Positions 14,440-22,154 of a stretch of DNA of 22,213 nucleotides are shown piece by piece. The DNA comes from CAYZJB01 sp964602985. Its GTDB lineage: Bacteria; CLD3; SB21. Below the pieces are notes generated by a model. It was not told the DNA's origin. It made no database searches and saw nothing but the letters and a program-made list of their open reading frames with translations. Position numbers and translations under genes: made by a program. Numbering within the stretch: position 1 is the first letter of the stretch; each line of letters opens with the position of its first letter. Where the stretch lies: the NCBI GenBank assembly GCA_964602985.1, contig CAZRTJ010000036.1:1-22213 (forward strand), in the 5' to 3' direction.

Positions 14440-16074
14440 GTGAAGAACGTTATTTTCCTCATCGCCATCGGACTGCTCGCATCCTGTTCGTCGACACCCG
14501 ACGGACGCGAGGCCGCTCAGTCCATTGACTCCGCTGGAATCGCACAACACGTGGCCATTCTCTCCTCGGACGATTTCCAGGGGCGAAAGCCTTTCACGGA
14601 CGGTGAAAAAAAGACGATCGAATACCTGAGGAATCAACTGACGTCCATGGGCATTCGTCCGGGGAATGGCGACAGCTATTTCCAGGAAGTGCCGATGGTG
14701 GAGATCCGTCATCTCCCCTTCACGACGGCGACGATAGCGCACCCATCGAAATCTCTGAAACTGAAGTACGGAGACGACATCGCGGTGCGCACGACGCGCG
14801 CAGAAGAGGAGATCGTCGTGCACGCTTCGCCGGTGGTGTTTGCGGGCTACGGGATCGTCGCTCCGGAATACGGCTGGAACGATTACGCAGGGCTTGACGT
14901 GAAAGGCAAGACGGTCGTCGTCCTCGTGAACGACCCCGGATTTGCTACGAAGGATTCGACGCTGTTCAAAGGCAACACCATGACGTACTACGGACGCTGG
15001 ACATACAAGTACGAAGAAGCCGCGCGGCAGGGCGCGGCGGGGTGCCTGATCGTCCACGAGACCGCTGCCGCCGGCTATCCGTGGGGAGTCGTCCAAAACG
15101 GCTGGAGCGGGTCCAAACTATTTCTGAAAACGGACGGCCCCTCACATGCGTGCGCCGTGGAAGGCTGGATCCCACAGGCCACGGCCGAGCAACTGCTGAA
15201 AACCGAAGGCCACGAGTACGCCGCCCTCACCGCATCCGCCGCTCGAAGGGGATTCCGGCCGCTGGAACTGAAATCGACGTTTTCCATTTCCTGGAAAAAC
15301 GAACTGAAGGAATCTGTTTCCCACAACGTGATCGGCAGGAAGCCAGGAACCGATCGCGGAGACGAAGTTATCGTGTACACCGCGCACTGGGATCATTTTG
15401 GGATCGGGCGCGCGGTGGACGGCGACTCCATCTACAACGGCGCCGTCGATAACGCCAGCGGTACCGCCGTCGTACTGGAACTGGCACGTGCGTTTTCGCA
15501 AACGCAGACTTCGCGATCCGTCGTTTTCCTCCTGGTCACGGCTGAGGAACAAGGACTGCTGGGCTCACAATATTATACGGAGCATCCGATCTTTCCCCTG
15601 CAGAAGACCGTGGCCGCGGTCAACATCGATGCGCTTGCGCCCCTCGGCAAAATGAAGGATGTCACTGCCGTCGGGTACGGACAGTCGGATCTGGATGAAC
15701 TCGTGCACGAACTGGCCTCGGCGCAAGGCCGGTACGTTCTTGCGGATCCTCATCCGGAGAAGGGCTTCTATTTTCGCTCCGATCATTTCAATTTCGCCCG
15801 GCACGGGGTTCCTGCGGCCTATGTCTCGGGAGATTACGAACACGCGATGCACGGCATCGAATGGGTGCAGGAGAAACAGAAACTCTATACGTCGAAGCAT
15901 TATCACCAGCCCTCGGATGAGTTCCATCCGGCGGAGTGGAATTTCGACGGCATCGTGGACGACGCGCGATTGTTCTTTGCCATCGGATTCCGGTTGGCGA
16001 CGTCCTCGTCTTTTCCGCAATGGAAGGACGGATCGGAGTTCAAAGCGGTCCGGGACGCGATGATGAAGCCATGA
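14440..16074 (+). CDS. M28 family metallopeptidase, lipoprotein, with inserted PA domain
   Basis: Start chosen at GTG 14440: GGAAAGGA precedes it and it gives a lipoprotein signal (VKNVIFLIAIGLLASCSS, lipobox LLAS before C16). The upstream ATG at 14233 would translate the palindrome region. Product 544 residues. Residues 130-240 fit a PA domain (YGWNDYAGLDVKGKTVVVLV). The M28 zinc ligands are all present: TAHWDH (H316, D318), GAVDNASG (D337), TAEEQG (E369 general base, E370), NIDALA (D397) and KHYHQPSDEF (H489). It should be a membrane-anchored amino- or carboxypeptidase acting on exported peptides, in the periplasm or outer membrane. The last codons overlap the NADH dehydrogenase start (ATGA), so the two are co-translated. 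No truncation seen. Confidence 0.93.
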   Translation: MKNVIFLIAIGLLASCSSTPDGREAAQSIDSAGIAQHVAILSSDDFQGRKPFTDGEKKTIEYLRNQLTSMGIRPGNGDSYFQEVPMVEIRHLPFTTATIAHPSKSLKLKYGDDIAVRTTRAEEEIVVHASPVVFAGYGIVAPEYGWNDYAGLDVKGKTVVVLVNDPGFATKDSTLFKGNTMTYYGRWTYKYEEAARQGAAGCLIVHETAAAGYPWGVVQNGWSGSKLFLKTDGPSHACAVEGWIPQATAEQLLKTEGHEYAALTASAARRGFRPLELKSTFSISWKNELKESVSHNVIGRKPGTDRGDEVIVYTAHWDHFGIGRAVDGDSIYNGAVDNASGTAVVLELARAFSQTQTSRSVVFLLVTAEEQGLLGSQYYTEHPIFPLQKTVAAVNIDALAPLGKMKDVTAVGYGQSDLDELVHELASAQGRYVLADPHPEKGFYFRSDHFNFARHGVPAAYVSGDYEHAMHGIEWVQEKQKLYTSKHYHQPSDEFHPAEWNFDGIVDDARLFFAIGFRLATSSSFPQWKDGSEFKAVRDAMMKP

Positions 16075-17306
16075 AACAGCTGGTGATCCTCGGCACGGGT
16101 TTCGGAGGGTTCAGCGTTCTGAAGAAGATCGATCTGAAACAGTACGACGTCGCCGTGATCAGCGAACGCAATCATTTTCTCTTCACGCCCCTGCTGCCGA
16201 GCACGACGGTGGGCACGATTGAATTTCGCAGCATCATCGAGCCCGTTCGCCTCGCCCGCAAGAACGTCACTTTCTATCAGGCCCGCGCGTCGGCGCTGGA
16301 TGTCCAAACACAGACAGTACGATGCGAGGACGTCATCGATGGGCATGTGTTTGACGTGGGGTACGACGTATTGGTGGTGGCGGTCGGCGCGGTCAATCAT
16401 ACCTTTGGCGTTCCGGGCGTGGAAGCCAACGCATTTTTCCTGAAGGAACTGCGTGACGCACGGAAGATCCGACAAAGAATTATCGATCATTTCGAACACG
16501 CGTCCATTCCGGGTCTGCCATCCGCCGAGGTTCAGCGGCTGCTTCATTTCGTCGTGGCGGGCGGGGGCCCGACGGGCGTCGAATTCGCGGCGGAGCTCGC
16601 CGATTTTCTGGAGGAAGAACTGGAAAAGGCCTTTCCGCATCTGGTCGGGACAGCTCGTATCACACTGGTCGAAGCGGGCCGGCATATTCTGAGTTCATTT
16701 GATCGGGAGATTTCTGAGTATGCGGTGAGGTTGTTCAATCGCCGCCGCGTGACGGTCCTGACCCATCAGGCGGTGGAGGAAGTTTCGTCGCAGCAACTCC
16801 GTCTTCAGGATGACTCCGTGATACCGTATGGAGTGCTCGTGTGGTCGACCGGCAATGCGCCCACGTCGTTTGTTCGCCAGCTTCCTTTTGTGAAAGACCC
16901 TGCCGGACGTATGATGGTGGACGGATATTTTGCCGTGCCCGAGACGAAGGATGTCTATGCGATCGGGGACTGCGCCAATCGTAAGGACTCCCCTCTGGTC
17001 GCCACCGCACAAGTGGCGGGACAAGCGGGCAAGTACCTTGCGCGGCTGTTGAATCGGATGGCCAAAACCGGATGTGAGCGGACTGCGTTTCGCCCGTTTG
17101 TATACAAACATCTGGGTATGCTCGCCTACATCGGAGATTACCGCGCCGTCGCCGATCTGCCCAAGGCCAAGTCCCGTGGATTTTCGACGTGGATCTTCTG
17201 GCGCTCCGCGTATTTGACCAGGCTGGTCAGCTGGAAGAACAAAGCGATGGTGATCTTCGACTGGTCCAAGGCGTTTCTGTTTGGTCGGGATGTGAGCCGG
17301 TTTTGA
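16071..17306 (+). CDS. ndh: Type II NADH:quinone oxidoreductase (NDH-2)
   Basis: A 411-residue flavoprotein that passes electrons from NADH to quinone without pumping protons, bound peripherally to the inner membrane. Start at ATG 16071, overlapping the peptidase stop; the frame from 15936 only adds out-of-family sequence. FAD-binding GTGFGG (8-13), NADH-binding GGGPTGVEFAAEL (164-176, with E171 favouring NADH over NADPH), second FAD motif VYAIGDCA (295-302), and AQVAGQAGKYLA. C-terminal residues 370-411 (FSTWIFWRSAYLTRLVSWKN) form the aromatic, amphipathic membrane-binding part typical of NDH-2. Length fits the family. It is probably in one operon with the peptidase; functional link unclear. 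No terminator is seen before purQ. Confidence 0.92.
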   Translation: MKQLVILGTGFGGFSVLKKIDLKQYDVAVISERNHFLFTPLLPSTTVGTIEFRSIIEPVRLARKNVTFYQARASALDVQTQTVRCEDVIDGHVFDVGYDVLVVAVGAVNHTFGVPGVEANAFFLKELRDARKIRQRIIDHFEHASIPGLPSAEVQRLLHFVVAGGGPTGVEFAAELADFLEEELEKAFPHLVGTARITLVEAGRHILSSFDREISEYAVRLFNRRRVTVLTHQAVEEVSSQQLRLQDDSVIPYGVLVWSTGNAPTSFVRQLPFVKDPAGRMMVDGYFAVPETKDVYAIGDCANRKDSPLVATAQVAGQAGKYLARLLNRMAKTGCERTAFRPFVYKHLGMLAYIGDYRAVADLPKAKSRGFSTWIFWRSAYLTRLVSWKNKAMVIFDWSKAFLFGRDVSRF

Positions 17307-17388
17307 GGCGCGTCCATTTCCTTTCAATTCCCTTCACCTTGCATCCCAATGCCGAAAGTTTCATATTCGCCCCCAACAGGAGGTCGGT

Positions 17389-18093
17389 ATGAAAACAGCA
17401 GTCGTCGTCTTCCCCGGATCCAACAACGATCACGACGTCTTGTATGCGTCGGGCGAACTCATCGGACAGCATTCCGAGTTTGTCTGGCACAAGGACCGGC
17501 GCGATCTCTCCGGCTTTGATATTGTGATGATCCCGGGCGGATTTTCGTACGGCGACTATCTGCGCACCGGAGCCATCGCGCGATTTGCGCCGATCATGCA
17601 GGACGTGGTCGACTTTGCGAGGTCCGGCGGATATGTGTTTGGCATTTGCAACGGCTTCCAGATTCTGACGGAATGCGGATTGCTGCCGGGCGTCCTCCGA
17701 CGCAATGCGCACCTGAAATTCGTTTCCCGCAATGTGCATGTGCGAGTGGAAAACGCAGATACGGCGTTCACGTCCCATTATCGCAAAGGCGAGGTCATTG
17801 CGTACCCAATTGCCCATGGGGACGGAAATTACTATGCGGACGAGCATACGCTGAAAAGACTGGAGGATGACGATCGCATCCTGTTGCGGTATTGTTCGGA
17901 GAGCGGCGAACTCGGCGAGGCGCACAACCCCAACGGCTCCGTGCACCACATCGCCGGCATTCTCAATGACAAAGGGAACGTGGCGGGAATGATGCCGCAC
18001 CCGGACCGATGCGCCGATCCAATTCTGCGCGCACAGGACGGAGCGCGGCTCTTCCAATCATTGGTGCAGCATTTTGCCGCGGTGGCCGTCTAA
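17389..18093 (+). CDS. purQ: Phosphoribosylformylglycinamidine synthase, glutaminase subunit PurQ
   Basis: Class I glutamine amidotransferase that supplies ammonia for step 4 of purine synthesis, working with PurS and PurL (neither is here). 234 residues, normal for the small-subunit form. Seen: VVVFPGSNNDHD, IPGGFSYGDYLRTGAIA, the nucleophile loop FGICNGFQIL (C87), AHGDGNY, and MMPHPDRCADP near the end (H204, D206). The family normally has HPER, with Glu as third member of the catalytic triad; here it is Asp. Start at 17389 has AGGAGG five bases upstream. It is 82 bp after the NDH-2 gene on the same strand, with no promoter or terminator recognised between. Followed by the palindromic repeat array. 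Confidence 0.95.
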   Translation: MKTAVVVFPGSNNDHDVLYASGELIGQHSEFVWHKDRRDLSGFDIVMIPGGFSYGDYLRTGAIARFAPIMQDVVDFARSGGYVFGICNGFQILTECGLLPGVLRRNAHLKFVSRNVHVRVENADTAFTSHYRKGEVIAYPIAHGDGNYYADEHTLKRLEDDDRILLRYCSESGELGEAHNPNGSVHHIAGILNDKGNVAGMMPHPDRCADPILRAQDGARLFQSLVQHFAAVAV

Positions 18094-18101
18094 CAGGCAT
18101 C

Positions 18102-18333
18102 GGTCGTCGAGCGGGTGTTATGATTGGTCGTCGAGCGGGAGTCGAGACGACCAGGCTCCACGCAATGCAATAATCGGCCATCGAGCGGGAGTCGAGACGA
18201 CCAGGCTCCACGCAATGCAATAATCGGCCATCGAGCGGGTGTTATGATCGGTCGTCGAGCGGGAGTCGAGACGACCGGGTTCCGCGCAATGCAATAATCG
18301 GCCATCGAGCGGGAGTCGAGACGACCGGGTTCC
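18102..18333. repeat. Palindromic (REP-like) repeat array, two copies of a 124-bp super-unit
   Basis: Six units in the order short (24 bp), long (50), long (50), short (24), long (50), truncated long (34). Units begin GGTCGTCGAGCGGG or GGCCATCGAGCGGG; long units continue AGTCGAGACGACC, so GGTCGTC...GACGACC pair into a hairpin. The super-unit 18102-18225 repeats at 18226-18333. It fills the space between two convergent genes, a usual place for REP-type elements. It resembles the widespread GAGCGGAGTCGA palindromes of environmental bacteria (from memory, not checked). Reading frames crossing it are not genes. Confidence 0.85.
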
Positions 18334-18336
18334 CCA

Positions 18337-19083
18337 CTAAAACTTCTTCCTTTTCAGCTTTTCCATAAAGAAATCAATTTCCTGAAAAAGCTTATGCAGG
18401 ATGCGCACGTCGCGATCCTCCATCGGAGTGCGCCCGAAAATTCGTCGAATGCCGATGATGTAATCCTCATTCGTCGTGCGGGCGGGAAACTCGATCGTAT
18501 CGAGGAGCCTCCGGATGCGATCGTAGAGAATGTCCATCTCGTTTTCCTTGGCGAGACGCCACTCGAATGTCGGATTGCCGTCCAACTGCGCGCGAAAAAG
18601 CGAATACAGATACAGAAGCGCCGACTGGCTGATATTGAGCGACGAGTACCCTTCGTCGGTCGGGATGGTGGAGACGACGCTGCATTGATGCAATTCTTCG
18701 GTCGTGAGGCCATTGTCCTCTCGTCCCAGTACCAGCGCGATGCGCGTCTTCCGATCAATCTGACCGACACGCTTCGCGATCTCATCGGGCAGGAAGGTCG
18801 GGAAATGCGTGTCGCGGACACGTGTGGTCGTGCCGATACTCCAGCCGGTATCCTGCAGGGCCTCGCGCAGAGACGGCACGATGCGGGCGCTTTCCAGTAT
18901 GTCCCGGGCCCGCACCGCAAACATGCGGCCTTCTTCCGATAGATGATTACACGGATTGACCAGCACCAGGTCGGACGCGCCAAAATTTTTCATCGCGCGG
19001 CACACGGAACCAATATTTCCCGCGTATTGCGGCTCCACCAGGACGACACGGAGATTGGAGAGATCGGGAGTGGAACGGGTCAT
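18337..19083 (-). CDS. trmJ: TrmJ-type tRNA/rRNA 2'-O-methyltransferase (SPOUT family)
   Basis: Methylates a ribose 2'-OH using S-adenosylmethionine; TrmJ acts on position 32 of tRNAs. About 248 residues from the ATG at 19083; a TTG at 19098 would add five. SpoU/SPOUT motif 1 VLVEPQYAGNIGSVCRAMKN, motif 2 LVLGREDNGLTTEEL, motif 3 SSLNISQSALLYLY, which together form the knotted cofactor site. The C-terminal part (IRRLLDTIEF... IIGIRRIFGRTPMEDRDVR) fits the TrmJ extension with the conserved RR and RxxM/E-R stretch. It is the last gene of the CDF-PgeF-PAS operon, 28 bp after the PAS gene; no good ribosome site is visible for either start. It ends 3 bp from the repeat array. TrmJ versus another SpoU member is not proven by sequence alone. 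Confidence 0.85.
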   Translation of the reverse strand: MTRSTPDLSNLRVVLVEPQYAGNIGSVCRAMKNFGASDLVLVNPCNHLSEEGRMFAVRARDILESARIVPSLREALQDTGWSIGTTTRVRDTHFPTFLPDEIAKRVGQIDRKTRIALVLGREDNGLTTEELHQCSVVSTIPTDEGYSSLNISQSALLYLYSLFRAQLDGNPTFEWRLAKENEMDILYDRIRRLLDTIEFPARTTNEDYIIGIRRIFGRTPMEDRDVRILHKLFQEIDFFMEKLKRKKF

Positions 19084-19111
19084 GGAAAGACGGTTCAACG
19101 ACGGAAGGGCA

Positions 19112-19939
19112 TCACGCCGATTCCTCTTCGATTCGCTTCAGCTTTTCCTTGAGGCGAGCTTCGATATCGACCAGTCGGGAGGGAGCGCCCGATAATTCTA
19201 CCGTGGCGACGTCGGACTCGGATCGTTTGCCTTCCTCCACCAATTCCTGCAGACATTCGATGACGGCCGTGATGCGCCGCGTTTCGCGACGACAGACGAG
19301 CGGGAGTTGTCGGTACATGCCTGCATCATTGGCCTGCTCGGCAAGCTCGGCCTTGGCGGAAATCACCGCCGCCGCGTTGCGGATGTGGTGGGACAGGGTG
19401 GTCAGACTCTCAACCATGGCTTCCAGGTGCGCGGACCGTTTTTCTTTTTGGATCAAGGCAAGCAGCAGTTTGTTCTGATCGGTAATGTCCTTGGCAATGA
19501 CGGATACCGCGACCACTTCTTCAGTGATATCTCGTACGGGTGATGCGGTGACGTAGGCTGTTACCGCATTGCCGGCCTTGCCGGTCAATTCCAGTTCGAG
19601 ATTCTTCAGCGTGCCTCCGTCCATCACTTCGAGGACCATCGACCGCATGAGACGCTTCTGATCGGGAGGCGAGAGCACATCGACGGGCTTACCGACAATT
19701 TCGTCGGGCCCATATCCGAGCAATTCCTGTGCACCGAGATTCCACGACAAAATACACTGCGACTTGCCGACGGTAAAAATGGCGTCACCGGCATTTTGAA
19801 TGAGGTTCTGGATGTAGGCTGTCAGTTCGTCCATGATCGCTTGCTTCACAGGTTGTTCTGCTGGCGGCAATGTACTGCCTTGCAACGGCATGCGCCAACC
19901 GTATTTTTGTTTGTCGGAACGATCACGATCGAAATCCAA
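19112..19939 (-). CDS. PAS domain protein with DHp-like helices but no ATPase domain
   Basis: 275 residues. Residues 36-153 are a PAS domain (ILSWNLGAQELLGYGPDEIV, then ending VSVIAKDITDQNK). A coiled linker follows, then a histidine-kinase dimerisation-like helix pair with TLSHHIRNAAAVISAKAEL (H184/H185 as H-box candidates), and a charged C-terminus. The catalytic HATPase domain (N and G boxes) is absent; the frame stops cleanly. It could be a phosphotransfer or sensor partner, or a kinase that lost its catalytic half. The start is uncertain: the ATG at 19939 overlaps the PgeF gene by 17 bp with no strong ribosome site; the PAS start favours a later codon (ATG 19834). Operon position between PgeF and TrmJ gives no signal it might sense. 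Confidence 0.75.
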   Translation of the reverse strand: MDFDRDRSDKQKYGWRMPLQGSTLPPAEQPVKQAIMDELTAYIQNLIQNAGDAIFTVGKSQCILSWNLGAQELLGYGPDEIVGKPVDVLSPPDQKRLMRSMVLEVMDGGTLKNLELELTGKAGNAVTAYVTASPVRDITEEVVAVSVIAKDITDQNKLLLALIQKEKRSAHLEAMVESLTTLSHHIRNAAAVISAKAELAEQANDAGMYRQLPLVCRRETRRITAVIECLQELVEEGKRSESDVATVELSGAPSRLVDIEARLKEKLKRIEEESA

Positions 19940-20681
19940 TCACAGCCAGCATCCTTCCGGTTCGACCGCCACTCCGGCGATGCGAGAAGTACAGATCCGA
20001 CTGGGTGGCCGTACATTGTCCGGTCACGAGGATGTGTTGGACGCTGGCGTCCGAAAGCTGGCGGTGATTGGCCTGCCACAAATTCAAATACACTCGACCG
20101 TCGAGCCGCGACACGCAGCTTGGATCAAAGTGCGACGCGACCTCGGGCCCCACTTCGTAGGCATCCGGCCCGATCGATGGCCCCACCACGGCGACCAGGT
20201 TGCGCGGATCGACGCGCAGCCGGCGTTGCATTTCCTGAATCAGTCTTCCTGCGATCCCCGCCGCCGACCCGCGCCAGCCTGCGTGTGCCGCACCGCAAGA
20301 CTTCGACACGGGATCGAAAACCAAAATCGGTACGCAGTCGGCCACCGTGACCGTGAGGAAGACGTTGGGCTCTGCGGTCATCGTCGCGTCAACGTCTCCG
20401 CAGTACCCGCCGCAATCAACCGACCGTACGTCGACTCCGTGCACTTGATGCTGAACGACAACCCGGTCCTCCGGGATATCGATCGCGCGAAAGAATCGAC
20501 GGCGGTTTTCTGCGACCGCGGCCGGATCATCCTCCGTCGAACGTCCCAGATTCAGCGTATCATACGGCGGTTCGCTCACACCGCCCTGGCGCGTCGACAT
20601 TCGAACAACCAGATCGGGGAATTCATCCAAAGCGGTCCACCGCAACGTGCACACGTCACCGAGAGCGTCGAGAGCGGTCAC
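19923..20681 (-). CDS. pgeF: PgeF/YfiH-family multicopper-oxidase-like (laccase-domain) protein
   Basis: 252 residues with all hallmark motifs of the family (DUF152, LACC1/YfiH): MSTRQGGVSEPPYDTLNLG, VVQHQVHG (H81), TVADCVPIL (C116), AAHAGWRGS (H133), VGPSIGP and SHRRSGGRTGRMLAVIGF. H81, C116 and H133 are the metal or nucleophile set. Family members act as purine nucleoside phosphorylases/adenosine deaminases and in E. coli as a peptidoglycan-editing hydrolase. Start is GTG at 20681, overlapping the TGA of the CDF gene (GTGA), so translation is coupled. It overlaps the PAS gene by 17 bp at its end. Full length, no damage. Confidence 0.92.
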   Translation of the reverse strand: MTALDALGDVCTLRWTALDEFPDLVVRMSTRQGGVSEPPYDTLNLGRSTEDDPAAVAENRRRFFRAIDIPEDRVVVQHQVHGVDVRSVDCGGYCGDVDATMTAEPNVFLTVTVADCVPILVFDPVSKSCGAAHAGWRGSAAGIAGRLIQEMQRRLRVDPRNLVAVVGPSIGPDAYEVGPEVASHFDPSCVSRLDGRVYLNLWQANHRQLSDASVQHILVTGQCTATQSDLYFSHRRSGGRTGRMLAVIGFRS

Positions 20682-22087
20682 GGATGCATCTCAGGATGAA
20701 TAATCACATGGCGGACTTCGGGTAGCGTTTCGTAAATCCGATTCTCAAACGACGTGATGACCGAGTGGACTTCATTCAGCGGCAGGTCCGAGGCCAGTAT
20801 GCAATTCATCAGTACCTTCTTCGCGCCGCGGATGCGCAACACCACAAAGTCGCTGCAGTCTTGAATCCGGGGCTCATACCGCGCCGCTTCGCGGATGGCG
20901 ACGACCAGTTCGCCCGACTGTCCCGTGATGTTTTCGGCTTCGAAGACCCCGTCCCGCGCGTCCTCGATATGGGTCTTGACGTCGATGATCTCTGGAATCT
21001 TCTCCGTGAGTCGCCGCTCGATTCGAGAGGAGACCGCGTGCGCCTCCGCAAACGTCGGATACGGGTCGCACTCGAGGTGGAAGTCCACCACGTATCCCGC
21101 GGGCGTACGCTGGGCCCTCACATTATGACAGGCCAGACCTTCTTCGATGACAATCATGCGGATCTTATCAATAATACTCTCGTCGTCCGTTTCCTGAGGC
21201 TCCATATGGATGACGATGTCCGCGTTTGGAACGAACGCCAGGATTTCTTTTTCAATTTCGTCCGCCACGTGATGGGCTTTGTCGAAGGGATACGTGCGCT
21301 TGATGCGGATGGACGCGTCGATGAAGACTTTCGAACCGGATTGCCGGACGCGTAGATGATGGTGGTCCCGGACGCCCTCATGCTTCTGAAGCAGATCGCT
21401 CAGCTTGTCCGCGATGTCTTTGGGCGCAACGTCTGTCAGGGCTTCGATGGTTCGTTTGAGGAGCCGTCCGCAGATCAGCAGCACAAAAAGAGCCACACCC
21501 ATGGCAGCGATGGAGTCTCCCTCCGGAAATCCGAAATAGGTACTGATCAATCCCACGACGACCACGAGGGAACTCCAGATGTCGCTGCTGAAGTGCAACG
21601 CATCCGCCTCCAGCGCCTGACTACGGTACTTGCGGGCGACTCTCAGCAGGGCCCGAGATCGAGTAAAATCCACCACGACGGAAACAAACAAGACGGCAAA
21701 GCTCCAGAACGTGACATCAACATCGTGGTCAGGCACGAGAAGCCGATCGATGGCGGATTTGATGATGAAACCGCACGTGAGAATGAGAATTCCGATCTGC
21801 AGGAACGCGGAAATGTTTTCAATTTTACCGTGACCGTAGGAGTGTTCGCGATCCGCAGGTTTATCGGCGATTCGGACCGCCACAAAGGTAAGGAGAGCGG
21901 CTCCCAGGTCCAGCCCGGAGTGCGCAGCTTCCGATAGAATGCCCAGACTGCCGGTCATCCAGCCAACCGTCAGCTTGATCGCAGTCAAAAAAACGGCCGC
22001 GACAACGGACGTGAGAGCAACCCGGATTTTGTCCGCCTGCATTTGCCTGGAATACGTCATGGCGGGCAACATAACCATGTTCCGCAC
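20678..22087 (-). CDS. Cation diffusion facilitator metal transporter with extended cytoplasmic domain
   Basis: 469 residues from the GTG at 22087; the true start may be a later ATG (22060 or 22042), since no ribosome site is convincing. Membrane part (25-210) has about six helices with the transport metal ligands HSGLD (H56, D60) and ALHFSSD (H165, D169), an HD-HD site as in zinc-type CDF proteins. The proton-driven exporter moves Zn2+, Fe2+ or related ions out of the cytoplasm. The tail is unusual in length: three ZT_dimer-like units (about 217-297 ending VIHMEPQ, 303-380 ending VKTHIED, and 385-469 ending VIIHPEMHP), where most CDFs have one. It is the first gene of the operon and overlaps pgeF by GTGA. 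It is divergent from the tRNA. Confidence 0.9.
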   Translation of the reverse strand: MRNMVMLPAMTYSRQMQADKIRVALTSVVAAVFLTAIKLTVGWMTGSLGILSEAAHSGLDLGAALLTFVAVRIADKPADREHSYGHGKIENISAFLQIGILILTCGFIIKSAIDRLLVPDHDVDVTFWSFAVLFVSVVVDFTRSRALLRVARKYRSQALEADALHFSSDIWSSLVVVVGLISTYFGFPEGDSIAAMGVALFVLLICGRLLKRTIEALTDVAPKDIADKLSDLLQKHEGVRDHHHLRVRQSGSKVFIDASIRIKRTYPFDKAHHVADEIEKEILAFVPNADIVIHMEPQETDDESIIDKIRMIVIEEGLACHNVRAQRTPAGYVVDFHLECDPYPTFAEAHAVSSRIERRLTEKIPEIIDVKTHIEDARDGVFEAENITGQSGELVVAIREAARYEPRIQDCSDFVVLRIRGAKKVLMNCILASDLPLNEVHSVITSFENRIYETLPEVRHVIIHPEMHP

Positions 22088-22096
22088 AAAAAAAAA
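22088..22096 (-). repeat. T9 homopolymer at the 5' end of the CDF gene
   Basis: Nine A on the plus strand directly before the GTG codon. With eight instead of nine, an ATG at 22133 would read in frame into the transporter. It may be a slippage site or simply part of the upstream leader. Confidence 0.4.
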
Positions 22097-22109
22097 GCGC
22101 CGGATCGCC

Positions 22110-22138
22110 TTGACTTTTTGAGGTCACCCGCATATTTT
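22110..22138 (+). promoter_or_regulatory. Sigma-70-type promoter of the tRNA gene
   Basis: TTGACT (22110-22115), 17-bp spacer, TATTTT (22133-22138), about 16 bp before the mature tRNA 5' end. Confidence 0.75.
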
Positions 22139-22154
22139 CACGCCACTTTGCAAA

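Noticed and set aside
18090..18305. Reading frames through the palindromic array
   Set aside because: Their open state is a by-product of the repeat units; products are simple repeats of RLDSRS-like stretches.
18102..18333. Repeat cluster as CRISPR
   Set aside because: No unique spacers; the sequences between palindromic parts are themselves repeated and unit lengths are 24 and 50 bp.
19833..20699. Long plus-strand frame (288 codons) opposite pgeF
   Set aside because: It mirrors the strongly supported pgeF gene and has no domain; typical of GC-rich antisense frames. The same holds for 8210-8806 and for 15903-16685 on the other strand.
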